Assembly: GCA_963678705.1 (NCBI GenBank)
Contig: OY783212.1
Coordinates: forward strand, 2,294,001 to 2,358,000
Direction of reading: 5' to 3'
Origin: Panorpa germanica
Lineage: Eukaryota > Arthropoda > Insecta > Mecoptera > Panorpidae
Length of the DNA stretch: 64,000 nt
Below, one piece after another: positions 38,497 through 49,501 of the stretch. Both the position numbers and the translations under genes were made by a program. Each line of letters opens with the position of its first letter. Positions within the stretch are counted from its first letter, which is position 1. Under the pieces are notes generated by a model. It did no database searches. It saw only the letters and a list, made by a program, of their open reading frames with translations, and had not been told where the DNA came from.

Positions 38497-38562
38497 ATGC
38501 CTCGTACAGATTTGTGCGACATAAACACGCGACATCCAACATTTATATATTTTCATTCATAA
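38497..38562. repeat. MITE family 3 terminal fragment
   Basis: GCCTCGTACAGATTTGTGCGAC and ACGCGACATCCAACATTTAT match the arm of the elements at 39160 and 43224. Only this end is present. Confidence 0.55.
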
Positions 38563-39159
38563 TTAATAAAGAAAATAATTTACAATTAATAAAGTAGGCA
38601 AATAGGTGACAATGTTGTTTCAGTTTATGGATTTTCTGCGGTCTTTAAAGTATTCAGCCAATTGCATCCCCGATCGGGGTAGAACTGAAATTCAACTTTG
38701 CCTTCACTAAATTCTCAGAAGAGAAGAGAGAACAAGCGAACGGAAGATAATTTAAGTTACTCTACGATCCCGTTATTTGCCAGACTTGCAGACTTGTGAG
38801 AAGTTGCTTCTCTTTATGACTAAAATTGTAATCTGATGAAATATCCTCTGGGGCATATGAGAGAACCAAGAAGTTTCTGTCAATAAATATTTTGTTCCCG
38901 TTTGTCTTTAGCGAGTTATATTAAGAAAGATCTTCGTTTCATCACTGTAGAGCAAAGCCATTTTGATCCAAACAGTAAAATTTGAACTTGCCTGCAAATT
39001 GGAATTTCTGTAGGTTTGTAAAGTAATGGAAATAATGAGGCTGGGTTACGGAACGAACAGACTTGCATTTTGAATTTCTCGTTAACTATGATTAGTGTCA
39101 ACAAATCCATAGAGCTCCGGTGGGCGCCTATCTTTAGACAACTGTTTCGTTACTTTAAG

Positions 39160-39796
39160 TATCGTAAACATATGTGTGACTTAAACATAGGACATCCAAC
39201 ATTTGTTGTAGGAAATTGTAGAACACGTCCACACTAGTGCGACATGCAACATCGGAAGCTTTCATATTTCGAACGAATTCCTTCAACCTGATTTAGAAAA
39301 AAATATATTTAGAAAAAAAGTAATTCAACTCAATAGACAAGTGTCTATTGTTCAGCACGAGTAAGCAGAGAACTCATTGCACACGTACTTATAAACTTAT
39401 ACAAATTTAATTTGTCCATTTAAACACCATTTTAAATTATTTTTATTTATTTTCTAAACACAACTAAGAAAAACGTCAACATACACTGAGATTATACTGG
39501 AAAACTGAGTAGGTATTTGATCCTTTTGCTCGAGATCACATTCAAACTCGAAATTCTTTTACAAGTACTGCCTAAGGATTGAAACATTTTTGTTTTATAA
39601 AAATACTTACTGAAATTTTTAAAAATAGCATAAGTAAGGGTTTTATTAGTGTTGCATATTTAAATCGCACTAGTCTGTATGTTAAAAGTACAACACTTTT
39701 AGTACACTCATGTCTAAATAATGTCAACTTATGAATGAAAATATATAAATGCTGGATGTTGCATGTTTAAGTCGCACCAGTGTGTACGACACATTA
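39160..39796 (+). mobile_element. MITE family 3, copy 3 (about 637 bp, with nested end)
   Basis: Arms: ATCGTAAACATATGTGTGAC on the left and GTCGCACCAGTGTGTACGAC on the right. The first two thirds match copy 1 at 19196. After the internal arm near 39660-39680 the element continues with an extra block (AAAGTACAACACTTTTAGTA onward) that ends in another copy of the same arm. This suggests nested insertion or tandem arms. The extra block is shared, inverted, with copy 4 at 43224. Confidence 0.65.
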
Positions 39797-41323
39797 CGTC
39801 CTCATATGCGTGTTCGCCTATTCGTGTCTTCTTTCCGGTCTTCAAATTCTTACGCTTTGATGTGTATTATTTACCGTTACTAGAACGAAAATGTTCGTGC
39901 TTATGTACGGATACATGATTGTGTATATTGAACATTTGTATCCGAACACGTATATGCGAACGTAGCGTAAGATTTGAACTGCGATAGAGTTATTTGTGTA
40001 ACCGGTATTCCCTATTACCTTTATAGATATTTGTCTTTGTTTTATTAAAACCGCAGTTATTATGGATTCCCCTTTCATCACATTACGCAATCAACGTTTC
40101 GTTAATACGCCGGATAACTGATATTGAGTGACTACGTCGGATTCATGCTTGCAGCACTTAAGACATTAAACAAGTTTTAAATTATTCATTTCTTTTTGTA
40201 TAATTATAACTGAACATAAAAGCGAGAGGGAACGCAGTGTGCCAGCTGGTAAATTTTAATAAAAGTTCTTGCGACCATATTTTGATAGGCAACCCGGCTG
40301 ACCCGTTTTTTCCATTAAATAGAATTATGACTTCAAGTTGCAATAAAACGACACTTTCTTCTTAATGTCTTATTTTTTATATATTAAATCAATCCGACGA
40401 CTTTTACTCGCTGCGAAATGGTCAATGGTCATGTCATGTTATTTTAGCAAGCCCCGGTAATCTTCAGTCCCGTGAAACGCACGATCAACGCCGGATTCTT
40501 CATATGGTTTGCACTGAGTATCTTTTGTCTCACGCGTTAGGCAATATGTATTGCATATTCCATAGTCGTTATATTGAGCAGCTACGTGCGCTGTGGAGAA
40601 CGCACGGGGAATATTTCTTCGAGCGAAAATAAGTTTTAATTCATACGGCATAGAGATTAAGTTGACCCTTTGCAGCTTCCTTGCAAGTATAAAGTCAGTA
40701 TGTAATTGGGGTATTATAAGATATTTTGTGATTCCTTTTTGTTTTTTCAAGTTATAAATATTTAGTAGTGCAACGCACGAGTGCACTTAAAGCACAGCCC
40801 CCCTGGACATAGCAATCACCCAAGGTAGTACGTCGACTTCTTCTTAATTTATACTAGGTGTTATAGTTTTGTTCCTGCTTATTGCTTGTCACTGTAGAAA
40901 TTATTAACGACTTATCACATTACCCCCACCCTAACGCCATCGTTCACTAACAACGGATCGTTTTGAAGATTCAAATCGATTTAGTGGAGGGGATTCAAAT
41001 CATAGTGGAAGGTGGGGTGAAAGGGGTTTATTCGCCAACATTTGGGAATGAATAATGAATTATAATCATAATTAGCATGTTGTTATTGTTTTAAAATGAG
41101 TTCATAGGCTTGGCTTACCTGGTATACGCATCACAGGATATCCCATTGTTACACCAGGTGTTCAATTAATTAAAACAAAACACCTGTGTTATAATCCAAT
41201 GTTGATTAATCAATTGTTATTTTATAATTGAATATTAAGTATTAACAAACACTGTTGATGTAAATGTCAGAGGTTGTAGTTCCAGTGTTTTATCTTTGAG
41301 GTATACGGTTAAGACAGGCTTAC
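39797..41323. other. non-coding stretch with one open frame
   Basis: No confirmed gene. The minus frame at 40439-40786 (115 codons, MHSCVALLNIYNL...EDYRGLLK) has near-normal GC in its second half and ends in a stop. See findings. Confidence 0.35.
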
Positions 41324-41513
41324 TTTAAGATTCCCGTCGTTAGGTCAGCGTGTAAGTCGAATTCAATATGTGCACATGTCAGTACCGCAAGCATCGAGGC
41401 GTCAAGTCTAATGGATTTCAGTATTATTTCTATGGATAGTATACCGAACCGGGAATATGCGTATGTCACTAGTGGAAATAAGAAATCCGTTTTTAGTCTA
41501 TTCCCTACTTCTT
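41324..41513 (-). CDS. candidate exon of an unidentified gene
   Basis: On the minus strand a strong acceptor (CTTACTTGTGTTTTGGCAG) precedes 190 open nt that end at donor TTAAA|GTAAGC. The single open frame gives a peptide including GNRLKTDFLFPLVTYAYSR and CAHIEFDLHADLTTGILK. A moderately hydrophobic stretch lies in the middle. It ends in phase 2, which fits the acceptor phase of 26435-26606. I do not recognise it. The chance-frame alternative is real. Confidence 0.28.
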
Positions 41514-41720
41514 CTGCCAAAACACAAGTAAGCACAATGGAGTATTTGCCACTCGTCCCCTTCCTCTTCTACTAAAGGGGTATAAAGTTAAAATACCATT
41601 TTTGAAAATATGATTATCCACTTCTTATTAATTTGTTTGATAAAAACCGGAAAACACTGATCTGTGAACGCTTGTATATCAGGGACACTCGATTTGCTGA
41701 CATTACTTACGTTCACTTAC

Positions 41721-41803
41721 GAAATGCAATAGAATGACGAAATCGGCAAGTTGCCTGTCAGACCACTCTCATCCGCAATGCCACCGTTTCGACGTAGACA
41801 ATA
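41721..41803 (-). CDS. candidate small exon, alternative to the one at 41.3 kb
   Basis: The minus strand reads acceptor TTCGCTCTTCAG, then 83 nt open only in one frame (YCLRRNGGIADESGLTGNLP, then ISSFYCI), then donor TTTC|GTAAGT. The phase runs 0 to 2, so it too would join 26435-26606. It cannot be spliced directly to 41324-41513 without a stop, so the two would be alternatives or one is spurious. Confidence 0.25.
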
Positions 41804-43223
41804 CTGAAGAGCGAACACACTTCTATGAGTAGCCATACAAAGAATACTTAACGTATTTAGGTATGGTTCTACTTGGTGCATTGAGGGGATTATCGGGTCC
41901 CACTCACAAATACTCCAACTTCGTTATGACACGTATAGTGCGATACAGACACACATCTATAGAAATACCAAATGAAATAAGCAAATTTAGATATATAACT
42001 AGCATGAGAGTAATTTAGATTTCACTCACTTGGAAATCTTTATACGGTAAATGTATCCCCTCCACTAATAAAATAACATAAGTTAAAAAAAACGGTGCGG
42101 TGAAGAACTGTCGCACAGTGTTTAGACCTTCATGAATATAAAATTAGGTTTTATCATTTATAAAAGCAAAAGTTGCGTTTCCGTGATGAAGGTTCTCTTT
42201 AAATTTAATTTTAGAAGTTGCACATCTCAAAGGATATTTCATTTCAACGTCTGTAAATTAGATTTCAGTCTAAGATGTTCTCAGGGGAACGATGTTAACA
42301 GCTGTTATTTACCCATGCTGATTTTCTATTAATATATTAAATAATTTCCATATTCTCGTTTTCGTTTCGTTTTCTTATTACGGAAAATATTCTTATTTGT
42401 ATAAAGTCTTAGACTACTCTTTCACATGGAAACAGACTATGTGCGATCGCCGACTTGGTTGTACGACGTATAATACAATATATTTGTCCTTTGTTGGCAC
42501 AAATCATATACCGACGGCCACCACGCCTACAGTGTGTTGATGTTGTTTCGCATTAGTACACTTTATCTTGGTGCAAAGTTCTACTTTAATGTTTATCAAT
42601 ACACCACTGTCACAAAAATCACAACTACCTAGGATTGAGTGGCAGGTTTGAAATAAACGTTCGTATACTCAAAGATAGCAGGATAAAGTTTCAGAAATTG
42701 ATTGACATAGTCAATGAGACCTAAGTCGGGTGTTGTCTGTTCTAGTGTGAGAGAACCTTACAGTTATCTGCGTAAAGATTTTGTTGTTGATTTGATATTT
42801 AATATTAATATCTTCTATTCGTATTTTACATCTGAACATAATATACTCCTCCGCGTTCCGAGAAATGAAATATCATTTCTACAAAGGCATTAACTTACTT
42901 TCAGAGTTTATATTTCTCGTTCTAGAGAAAATGTAAAGAAATTGAAAGAAAATTTGTCTTTCAAATACTTTGTCTTGAAATAAGATAGAATTAATTTACA
43001 CCGTTGAGTTCAAATTGTAGCAATTCTTCGAAGCAGATCGATATCTTCACTTCAATTTCAATTCAAGTTCAATTTCATTCAATTTCTTGAATCCGGAACG
43101 TCTGAAACACTACAATTTCTCTCATATAAAAAGCTCTACTTCTGTAACACACTTCATTACCTTATTGTTTCTTCAAAACTTAGCACCGTTTTTTCAATTT
43201 CCAGTTAAACTTCAATTATAACT
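41804..43223. other. non-coding stretch
   Basis: No gene or mobile element recognised. The T/C-rich direct repeats near 43050-43090 (TTCAATTTCAATTCAAG) are low complexity. Confidence 0.5.
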
Positions 43224-43580
43224 TAATGTATGGTACAGATTGGTGCGACATAAACATGCAACATTCAACATTTATATATTTTTAGTGATAAGTTGACATT
43301 ATTTAGACATGAGTGTACTAAATGTGTTGTACTTTTAATGTACAGACTAGTGCGACATAAACATGCGACAATAAAACCCTTACTTATGCTATTTTAAAAA
43401 ATTCTAGGTAGTATTTTTATGAAACAAAAGTGTTTTAATCCTAAGTCGGAACATCTAAAGAAATTACGGTTTTGAATATGATCTCGAACAAAATGGTCGA
43501 GTAACTACTCAGTGTCCAGTTTAATTTCATTGTGCCTTGACGTTGTCTTTAGTAAATAAATCAAAATAATTGAAAATGCT
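43224..43580 (-). mobile_element. MITE family 3, copy 4 (inverted, truncated)
   Basis: The end TGGTACAGATTGGTGCGACA starts the element. A second arm (ACAGACTAGTGCGACATAAA) lies about 110 bp inside, then the interior (GGAACATCTAAAGAAATTACG) runs inverted relative to copy 1. The far terminus is missing. Confidence 0.6.
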
Positions 43581-43638
43581 GCAGTTATGTTTGTCTCAAA
43601 TAAAAATGAGAGCTCAGAACAAAATTAGCAACAAAGGT

Positions 43639-43653
43639 TTATAATAAACCACA
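43639..43653. repeat. short palindrome GGTTTATAATAAACC
   Basis: A 15-nt near-perfect palindrome, followed by ACAGTTAACT. The same core occurs at 31829-31843 and, with one change and inverted, near 13690. It is probably the terminus of a dispersed element. Confidence 0.45.
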
Positions 43654-43863
43654 GTTAACTTTGAATTATATAAACAACCCCTACAGGTATAAGGGACAGT
43701 TATCACAAATGTTCAAGCGGATTACCTCATAATACCTAGTATTACCTAGTATTACCTCAAACATAATCAGAATAATAGATCAAATGAAACTGATGGGTGC
43801 TTGAAGAGGGGTGGTATTGGTAGGAGGGTGTTAATTTATTCTGAGTGACAGGCGGGTTCGTAG

Positions 43864-43896
43864 TATAAATGCAGCGGATCTCATTGCTCTCACAGT
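43864..43896 (+). promoter_or_regulatory. candidate arthropod core promoter (TATA + ACAGT initiator)
   Basis: TATAAAT at 43864 is followed by CACAGT with its CAGT adenine at 43894, exactly 30 bp on. ACAGT is one of the classic arthropod initiator forms. The segment downstream is GC-richer than its surroundings. It could be a 5' exon of the Ig gene 4 kb away on the same strand, but no joining exon was found. Confidence 0.25.
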
Positions 43897-44060
43897 GGGA
43901 CAGACTAGACTTTTCCAGCCGAGAGTATTCGAGATGTTTCATATAAACACACTTTATAATAAGAGGAAGTTTTTATTTTAATGTTTATCAATACATTTTC
44001 GTAGTACATTTATGATTACATACAAATTTTGCTGGAAGAAGTTAATTGGTAAGAAGCTTA

Positions 44061-44630
44061 GAGCATGTATGGAGTGTGAATAGCCTATATTTCCTATAGT
44101 GTTAAAAGTGTGTCCAAAATGTGTGCGAGAGAGAAAGGTATATGTTCCTAATTGTTCTCTATGCGCATGCGTCGAAAGTGACAGCTGTCTAGATATAATA
44201 AATATTATTATTCTATTAAGATACAATAAATATTAAATATGTAAAGAAATTATATTTCTTTAGTTGGTACAAAGCTCCTCTGTCGGTAAAACAATGACCG
44301 TTCAGTGAAAACATATACTCATGAACGACATAGATGGCGCTGTAGGAATAACGGCGAACTCAGTTGATATTTGGAGTGGACAGAACTCAAGTTTTTAGTT
44401 ATATTTATATATAGTTTATTTATATTTATACATATCTACATTATTCTACATCAATATAATGTCATATTTAAAACTGTCACGTATTATATCTAGACAGCTC
44501 TGGCTTGACAGCTGTCACTTTCGACGCATGCGCATAGAAAACAAATAGGAATATATACCTTTCTCTCTCGAACATATTTTAAACACACTTTAGGGTCCAG
44601 CATCCTCTCCCCATATATATATATATGCTC
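44061..44630. mobile_element. fold-back MITE with long arms (about 570 bp)
   Basis: The ends GAGCAT...ATGCTC are flanked by TA. Arms of about 120-170 bp pair with gaps: AGAGAAAGGTATATGTTCC and GCGCATGCGTCGAAAGTGAC on the left are repeated inverted as GTCACTTTCGACGCATGCGC and GGAATATATACCTTTCTCT on the right. The loop is about 260 bp and non-coding. Confidence 0.7.
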
Positions 44631-45500
44631 TAAGGTAAGAAGACAGACGTAAATAATAAAAAGCAACGATATTGTGGGTTGGAATAATGTATTGTAATGA
44701 GTATTTAAAACTTGAAAAGGATTGTAACGTTGGAAAATAAATACACACTGAAATTTAATTGATTATTGTTCCCTTTCCGCTAGCTCGTGGATTGTTTTCA
44801 CACAAAATAACGCTAATGAGTAGAGCGATAGATACATATCATATCATAGCTAGATAAATATAAATTATCCGTTTGTCGTTATGGTAGGTAGCCTAGTTTG
44901 TCGCAAGCGCAACTAACCAGTGGGGAAGTATTAATTTCGCAGAAATTCGTACCCAATGGGCAGCACGATGTAATGGTTGATGAACGTAGGGAGGGAGAGA
45001 CGTGCAGTGCAATGCATGTGCAAGTCAACCCACCGACCAGGCGTCTAACATTACCAATGAACTAAATCCCATCCAATTGGCAGAATTCGTGGAAGTTTCA
45101 TGGCCTGTGACACACAAGCAACAAGCAATTGACATCTACCCGTCGTACTAATACATATTATTTTGTTAATTTGACATTAGCTTTCACAAATAATAATGTA
45201 ATCATGAAAATACAAGTACTGTAGTTAAAAATTCCTGGAAATTGATGTGACATGTGGTGCCGCACTTCCCGTGTCGTTGTGCGTTGCGTGCGCATGTGAC
45301 CACCAGGCTTTCAATACGTACATTGTATAAATGAATATGCCATTAAAAAACTTCGGTGCATTTTATTGCATTACTTGACTAAATAATTAATTTAATCACA
45401 TTCATTATGCAGGCAAAATAGGATTACCTACCTAGCAGAAATGATTAAACGGCAGAAATATGCATCACATCGCTTGGTATGACATTATTATGCGAAACAT
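44631..45500. other. non-coding stretch
   Basis: No gene supported. A 54-codon plus-strand frame near 44898-45064 (LSQAQLTSGEVLISQKF...) sits in a GC-richer patch but lacks a splice donor or start. Undecided. Confidence 0.4.
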
Positions 45501-45508
45501 ATAATTTG

Positions 45509-46245
45509 CAGAGATGTGCACAAATGCTTTTCAACAGCATTTAAATACAAAATGCAAATACCTCGTTATTTTCCTATTTCAAATACAAAATAAATTTCAT
45601 GTTAGCATTTAAATACAAAATACGTATTTTAAAAATACTTTTGAGAAAACATGTTACTAATATAAATGTTATTTTTTTTAATAATTATGAGAATTTACAT
45701 AAAATATATATGTTATTTATGTCATGGATTTTAATACCACTATTTGTTCAAATAATTTACCTTTCATATTCCGTCGATGAGATCTCATTATCATTCAACC
45801 AAACGAAAAGAGACGTTCTACAGTGGCAGAACTTGGCTAACAGGTGTTTTATTGTAAAAATGTTTTCTTTAAGTATTTCTAAAAATATGATAAACTAATT
45901 TAGGAAAACGAAAATCAGATGTCTTATGGTGGGGGTGACAGGAAGGATAATCAAATAATAGACACATCTATCATTTTAAATTAGAATTCTAAGACAATTG
46001 TGCAGATACTTTTAGATCACAGATGGTGCTAATGTTGGTGGGGTTTCAACTTTATATTCAAAAAATATTGTTTACTGATTAACACTATGAAGTAACAAAA
46101 ATGTATTTTCTATTTTCCAAATAGGAAATAGGTTTGTAAAAGTTTTCAAATTAAATATAAAATTCTATACTCTTAAAAGATATTTAAATACAAAATAGAA
46201 AGGGTATAGGTATGAGTATATGTATTTGAAAAACGCACATCTCTG
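45509..46245 (+). mobile_element. non-autonomous hAT element (737 bp)
   Basis: The left end CAGAGATGTGCACAAATGC and right end CGCACATCTCTG form short TIRs starting CAGAGATGTGC, a known hAT form. A perfect 8 bp target duplication ATAATTTG lies at 45501-45508 and 46246-46253. Subterminal repeats of the type AAATACAAAATA are numerous. A 99-codon internal frame (45599-45898) has no transposase motifs, so the element is taken as non-coding. Confidence 0.88.
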
Positions 46246-46253
46246 ATAATTTG

Positions 46254-47149
46254 TATATATAATACACTAGACCCTCTTATAACGCGAGTATCTACAATGC
46301 GAATTCCTACAATTCAACTAAGACAAAGCACCGGTTTACATTTGAATGACACTAGTATACATGTAAATAATTATTTAATGTAACTACAAATCGTGCTAAC
46401 GAAGAGATTTCTCTGAATTGAAACCGCAGGCCCTCCAACGCAGGCGTTGTAATTGGGATTGAATGTTTGTGTTTGTTATGTATCGTTAATTGGATTTGTA
46501 TTTGAAATAGCAAATAGGGGTGGCGGTTCCCTTACACCCCGACCGCCATCAGCCGTATTATATAGTTTGAACTGCCAAACTATACAAAACCCCAAACATG
46601 AGCTTCAACTTAATTTGCTTTGTATCAAACTAATTTATTAAAAACGTAATGAATAACTAGTGCATGGATAATCGAATGACTTTAGTACTTGACAGAAGAT
46701 GAAAGGAATATAAAAACAGACACATCCCTAAAATTTGTTAATCTAACATGTAAGCTTCTGTTCTAGGTAGGGTCAGATTAAGACACTGACGCCCTTTCTC
46801 CTCAATCAAAATGAGCTTGCGTCCTCATTTTTGAGTGGTCGATTTTTCAATTGTTGGTTGAAATTGATGTTAATAAATGTGCGTGTCTATTTTATTAAAT
46901 ATCTAAATGCTGACGGTGATATACCAATTAAAATTTTGAATTGTAGTTTTAGCGCTAGAAATGGTCGACCATATTTATATAACGTGAAATGCGTTTTAAC
47001 GTCAGTTATTTGTTGATTAGGTCAGTGCTTTGGTAATGTTCTGTAGCTGTTGGTAGTCGAAATAATAAAGTCAAGTCAACGAATAATAAGTTTTTATTTA
47101 ATTAACCCTGTTACGGCAAACATAATATTGAAATTACATTGTTCCTTGA
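46254..47149. other. non-coding stretch with a possible pogo-like end
   Basis: TACACTAGACCCTCTTATAACGCGAG at about 46262-46287 resembles the terminus of pogo/Tigger-type MITEs. The matching right end was not found. No gene supported. Confidence 0.3.
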
Positions 47150-47505
47150 AATAGCTGTAAATAATATTTGATATTTTGATATATAAATACATATAGCAGA
47201 GATTTATGAGCTGTAAGGTTGGTAACCTGTAAACTTGTCACAGAGTTCTGTCAAGAATATATCTCTTTTACGCTCTGTTGTATAAAAGAGATAGCAACTA
47301 GCGGTTGTGATGTCGCATGTATTTGGAATGTTGTACAACGTTGAATCCCTTTAATATTTAAAGAGACAAAATGACTTTTTTAATTGTTAATATCTCCAAA
47401 CATATAAAGAGTTATTAAAAAATAATTGAACATTTGAGGTTCTAGTAACCCTCTTTATCAATATATAGTACACTTCTATAGAAATTAAAACATAGGACAC
47501 AAGCC
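47150..47505 (+). repeat. repeat family F, copy 2
   Basis: Nearly collinear over about 200 bp with the reverse complement of 63808-64000, e.g. TGTTGTACAACGTT, AGAGACAAAATGACTTTTTT, ATCAATATATAGTACACTT and ATAGGACACAAGCCCA. Also related to 24690-25165. Type unknown. Confidence 0.65.
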
Positions 47506-48156
47506 CATTCATCACCTCTTTTCTCAGGGACTCCAGAGAAATCTGAACTACTTCCCCTTAACTCCATAGCGTTAGTTCAGCTCTAGCTTTAGATCATTTC
47601 TCAAAAAATAACCAAAGTTAATAAGGCTTAGTTTCATCAATGACATCCGTTGGGAACATTTCTCTATTCACTAATTCTCACGCCCGTGCACCCCTGCACC
47701 CGCCCTCGCTGCGGTCAACTTCAAAAGATTAACTGAATAATGCCGTTTCATTTAATGAGGTGTCCTATTATATACCCGTACTATGTATAATAGGAAGCTA
47801 TTTCTTTAAACCATGTGTCAATCATGGTTTAAATAAGTGTAGTCCTAATTTTTAATGTAATTCTCATGAAATTACAACGTTTTGGTTGTGTACGAATACA
47901 GAGCAAATCCTTAACGGTGGCGGTAGCGCTGACGATGTCTATATCCACGTTGTGGAAAGCATAACGACCGTGTAGTCATGAAATAATTAAAAAAGTTTTA
48001 TATATATATTAATTACACTTTAAAAATGAAACAAGCTTGAATGTAATATGTTGTAAAATTAGAATACGAATATTATATTCATTTCTATTAAAAATGATAT
48101 TATTCTAAATGATCTCTATCGTACGAGTATTATTTATGTTCAATATTTTGTTACAG

Positions 48157-49501
48157 GTATAAAGATGGCAAACCATATCCGTGGTCCGCAGAATCATCTA
48201 CCTTAATTCTGTATCCAGAAGCTGCAAACCAGACCGTGTACACTCATGGAGCAACAATCTCAGATCGTGGCAACTACTCTTGTGTTTTGAGTAACGACAC
48301 TATTAAAACTACTCGTGTCATACACCTGGAAGTTGTAGGTAGGCAATCACTTTAACACATTATATTATAAAATTTCCGGTGTATTACAGCATGCGAAAAT
48401 GTTTCCCTAGTTTATAAACCTTGCTTATGTTTATCATCACGTTATTTTTCGGTTGAGTTACTTAAAAATAATATTAAATAAAAACATGAATTCTGGGAAG
48501 CTTTCAAATTAATTAATTTTTAAAACTGTAGCAGTAATTAAATCGTTCATTTTCAAAACGTATGTGAGGTACCTAACTAAATCATCCAATTGCTATTTGT
48601 CACAGAAGCTATAATTAATTAACTCAACATATTTAATCGCATAGTCTCTTTCCCCTTTTCTTACTCCATTTACCCATTCTAGTTAAATGGATAAAGTACA
48701 TTATTCGCAACTTCAAATTAGGTGCTAACCAATATGTAAAATCGTTGCGCCTAACTAATCTAAAGAGCAACACCTCTGACAAGAGATGACATTAGTGTTG
48801 CTCATGTAACTGCTTATTTCTTGTTTATCGATTCTTTCAATTCATAAACACATCATATTATACAGTTATTAACATTTTGTATTATCCTGCCTTTCCAGAA
48901 CGCGCTCCAGACACTCCGCGTGCTACATATGTACCTGAAGATCAAGGCGCTGTGATTGGTGCTCCAGCCCGATTGTATTGTGAAGCCTTCGTCGGACACG
49001 TTGACATTCCAGATGCTCATAGTGATATCCAATGGAAATTTTCCGCGGAAGGTGTACATGAACTGCAACCGCCTTCTGGAGAAGTGGAAGTAGTAAGAAG
49101 GTAACAACTATATTATACTTTTAACTTTTATATGTTGAATCACGAAAAACTAATTCATTCATATCATTCATTACAGAGAAAGTGGTCAAATCATTGGGGC
49201 GCTCCTTCTAATTCCGGAAGTCACTCGGTCTCATCTTGGACGGTATGTATGCTCTGTTGGTTTTGGACCATCTGCGCCAAAGCTAGAGATGTCCGCTATG
49301 TTGAATGACAACGGTGTTACAAGTATGGGGACGACACCCTGGACGCCTGGGATTGTCTTCGCTATCGCTGTGGTTGGTGCTCTTGTTGCTGCTGCTATCG
49401 TTATTAAGTTGGTAATGATTGCTTCAAAAGCATGCACAAGTAAGCGATACTCGGATACCAACCGCTGTACAAACCAAACCAATCAGGAGGCCCGAGTCTA
49501 A
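48157..49501 (+). CDS. Ig-domain single-pass membrane protein, last three exons (5' part missing)
   Basis: Exons 48157-48338, 48899-49100 and 49177-49501 join in frame (phases 2-1-2) with GT-AG introns and give about 235 residues to a TAA stop. The first exon starts mid-codon such that a preceding TG would give WYKDGK, the C-strand Trp of an Ig domain, and ends with DRGNYSCVLSN (the DxGxYxC motif). The second and third hold a further Ig domain: LYCEAF (Cys), IQWKFS (Trp), GRYVCSVGFG (second Cys). Then come a membrane segment GIVFAIAVVGALVAAAIVIK and a short basic tail ending NQEARV. Possible N-glycosylation sites: NQT, NYS, NDT. By family analogy it is a cell-surface adhesion or recognition molecule with its Ig domains outside. 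The exact gene is not recognised. The upstream exons lie behind a long intron or outside the window. Confidence 0.85.

Noticed and set aside
44898-45064. 54-codon plus frame in a GC-richer patch
   Set aside because: Begins right after a stop, lacks a pyrimidine-rich acceptor and ends at a stop without a donor.
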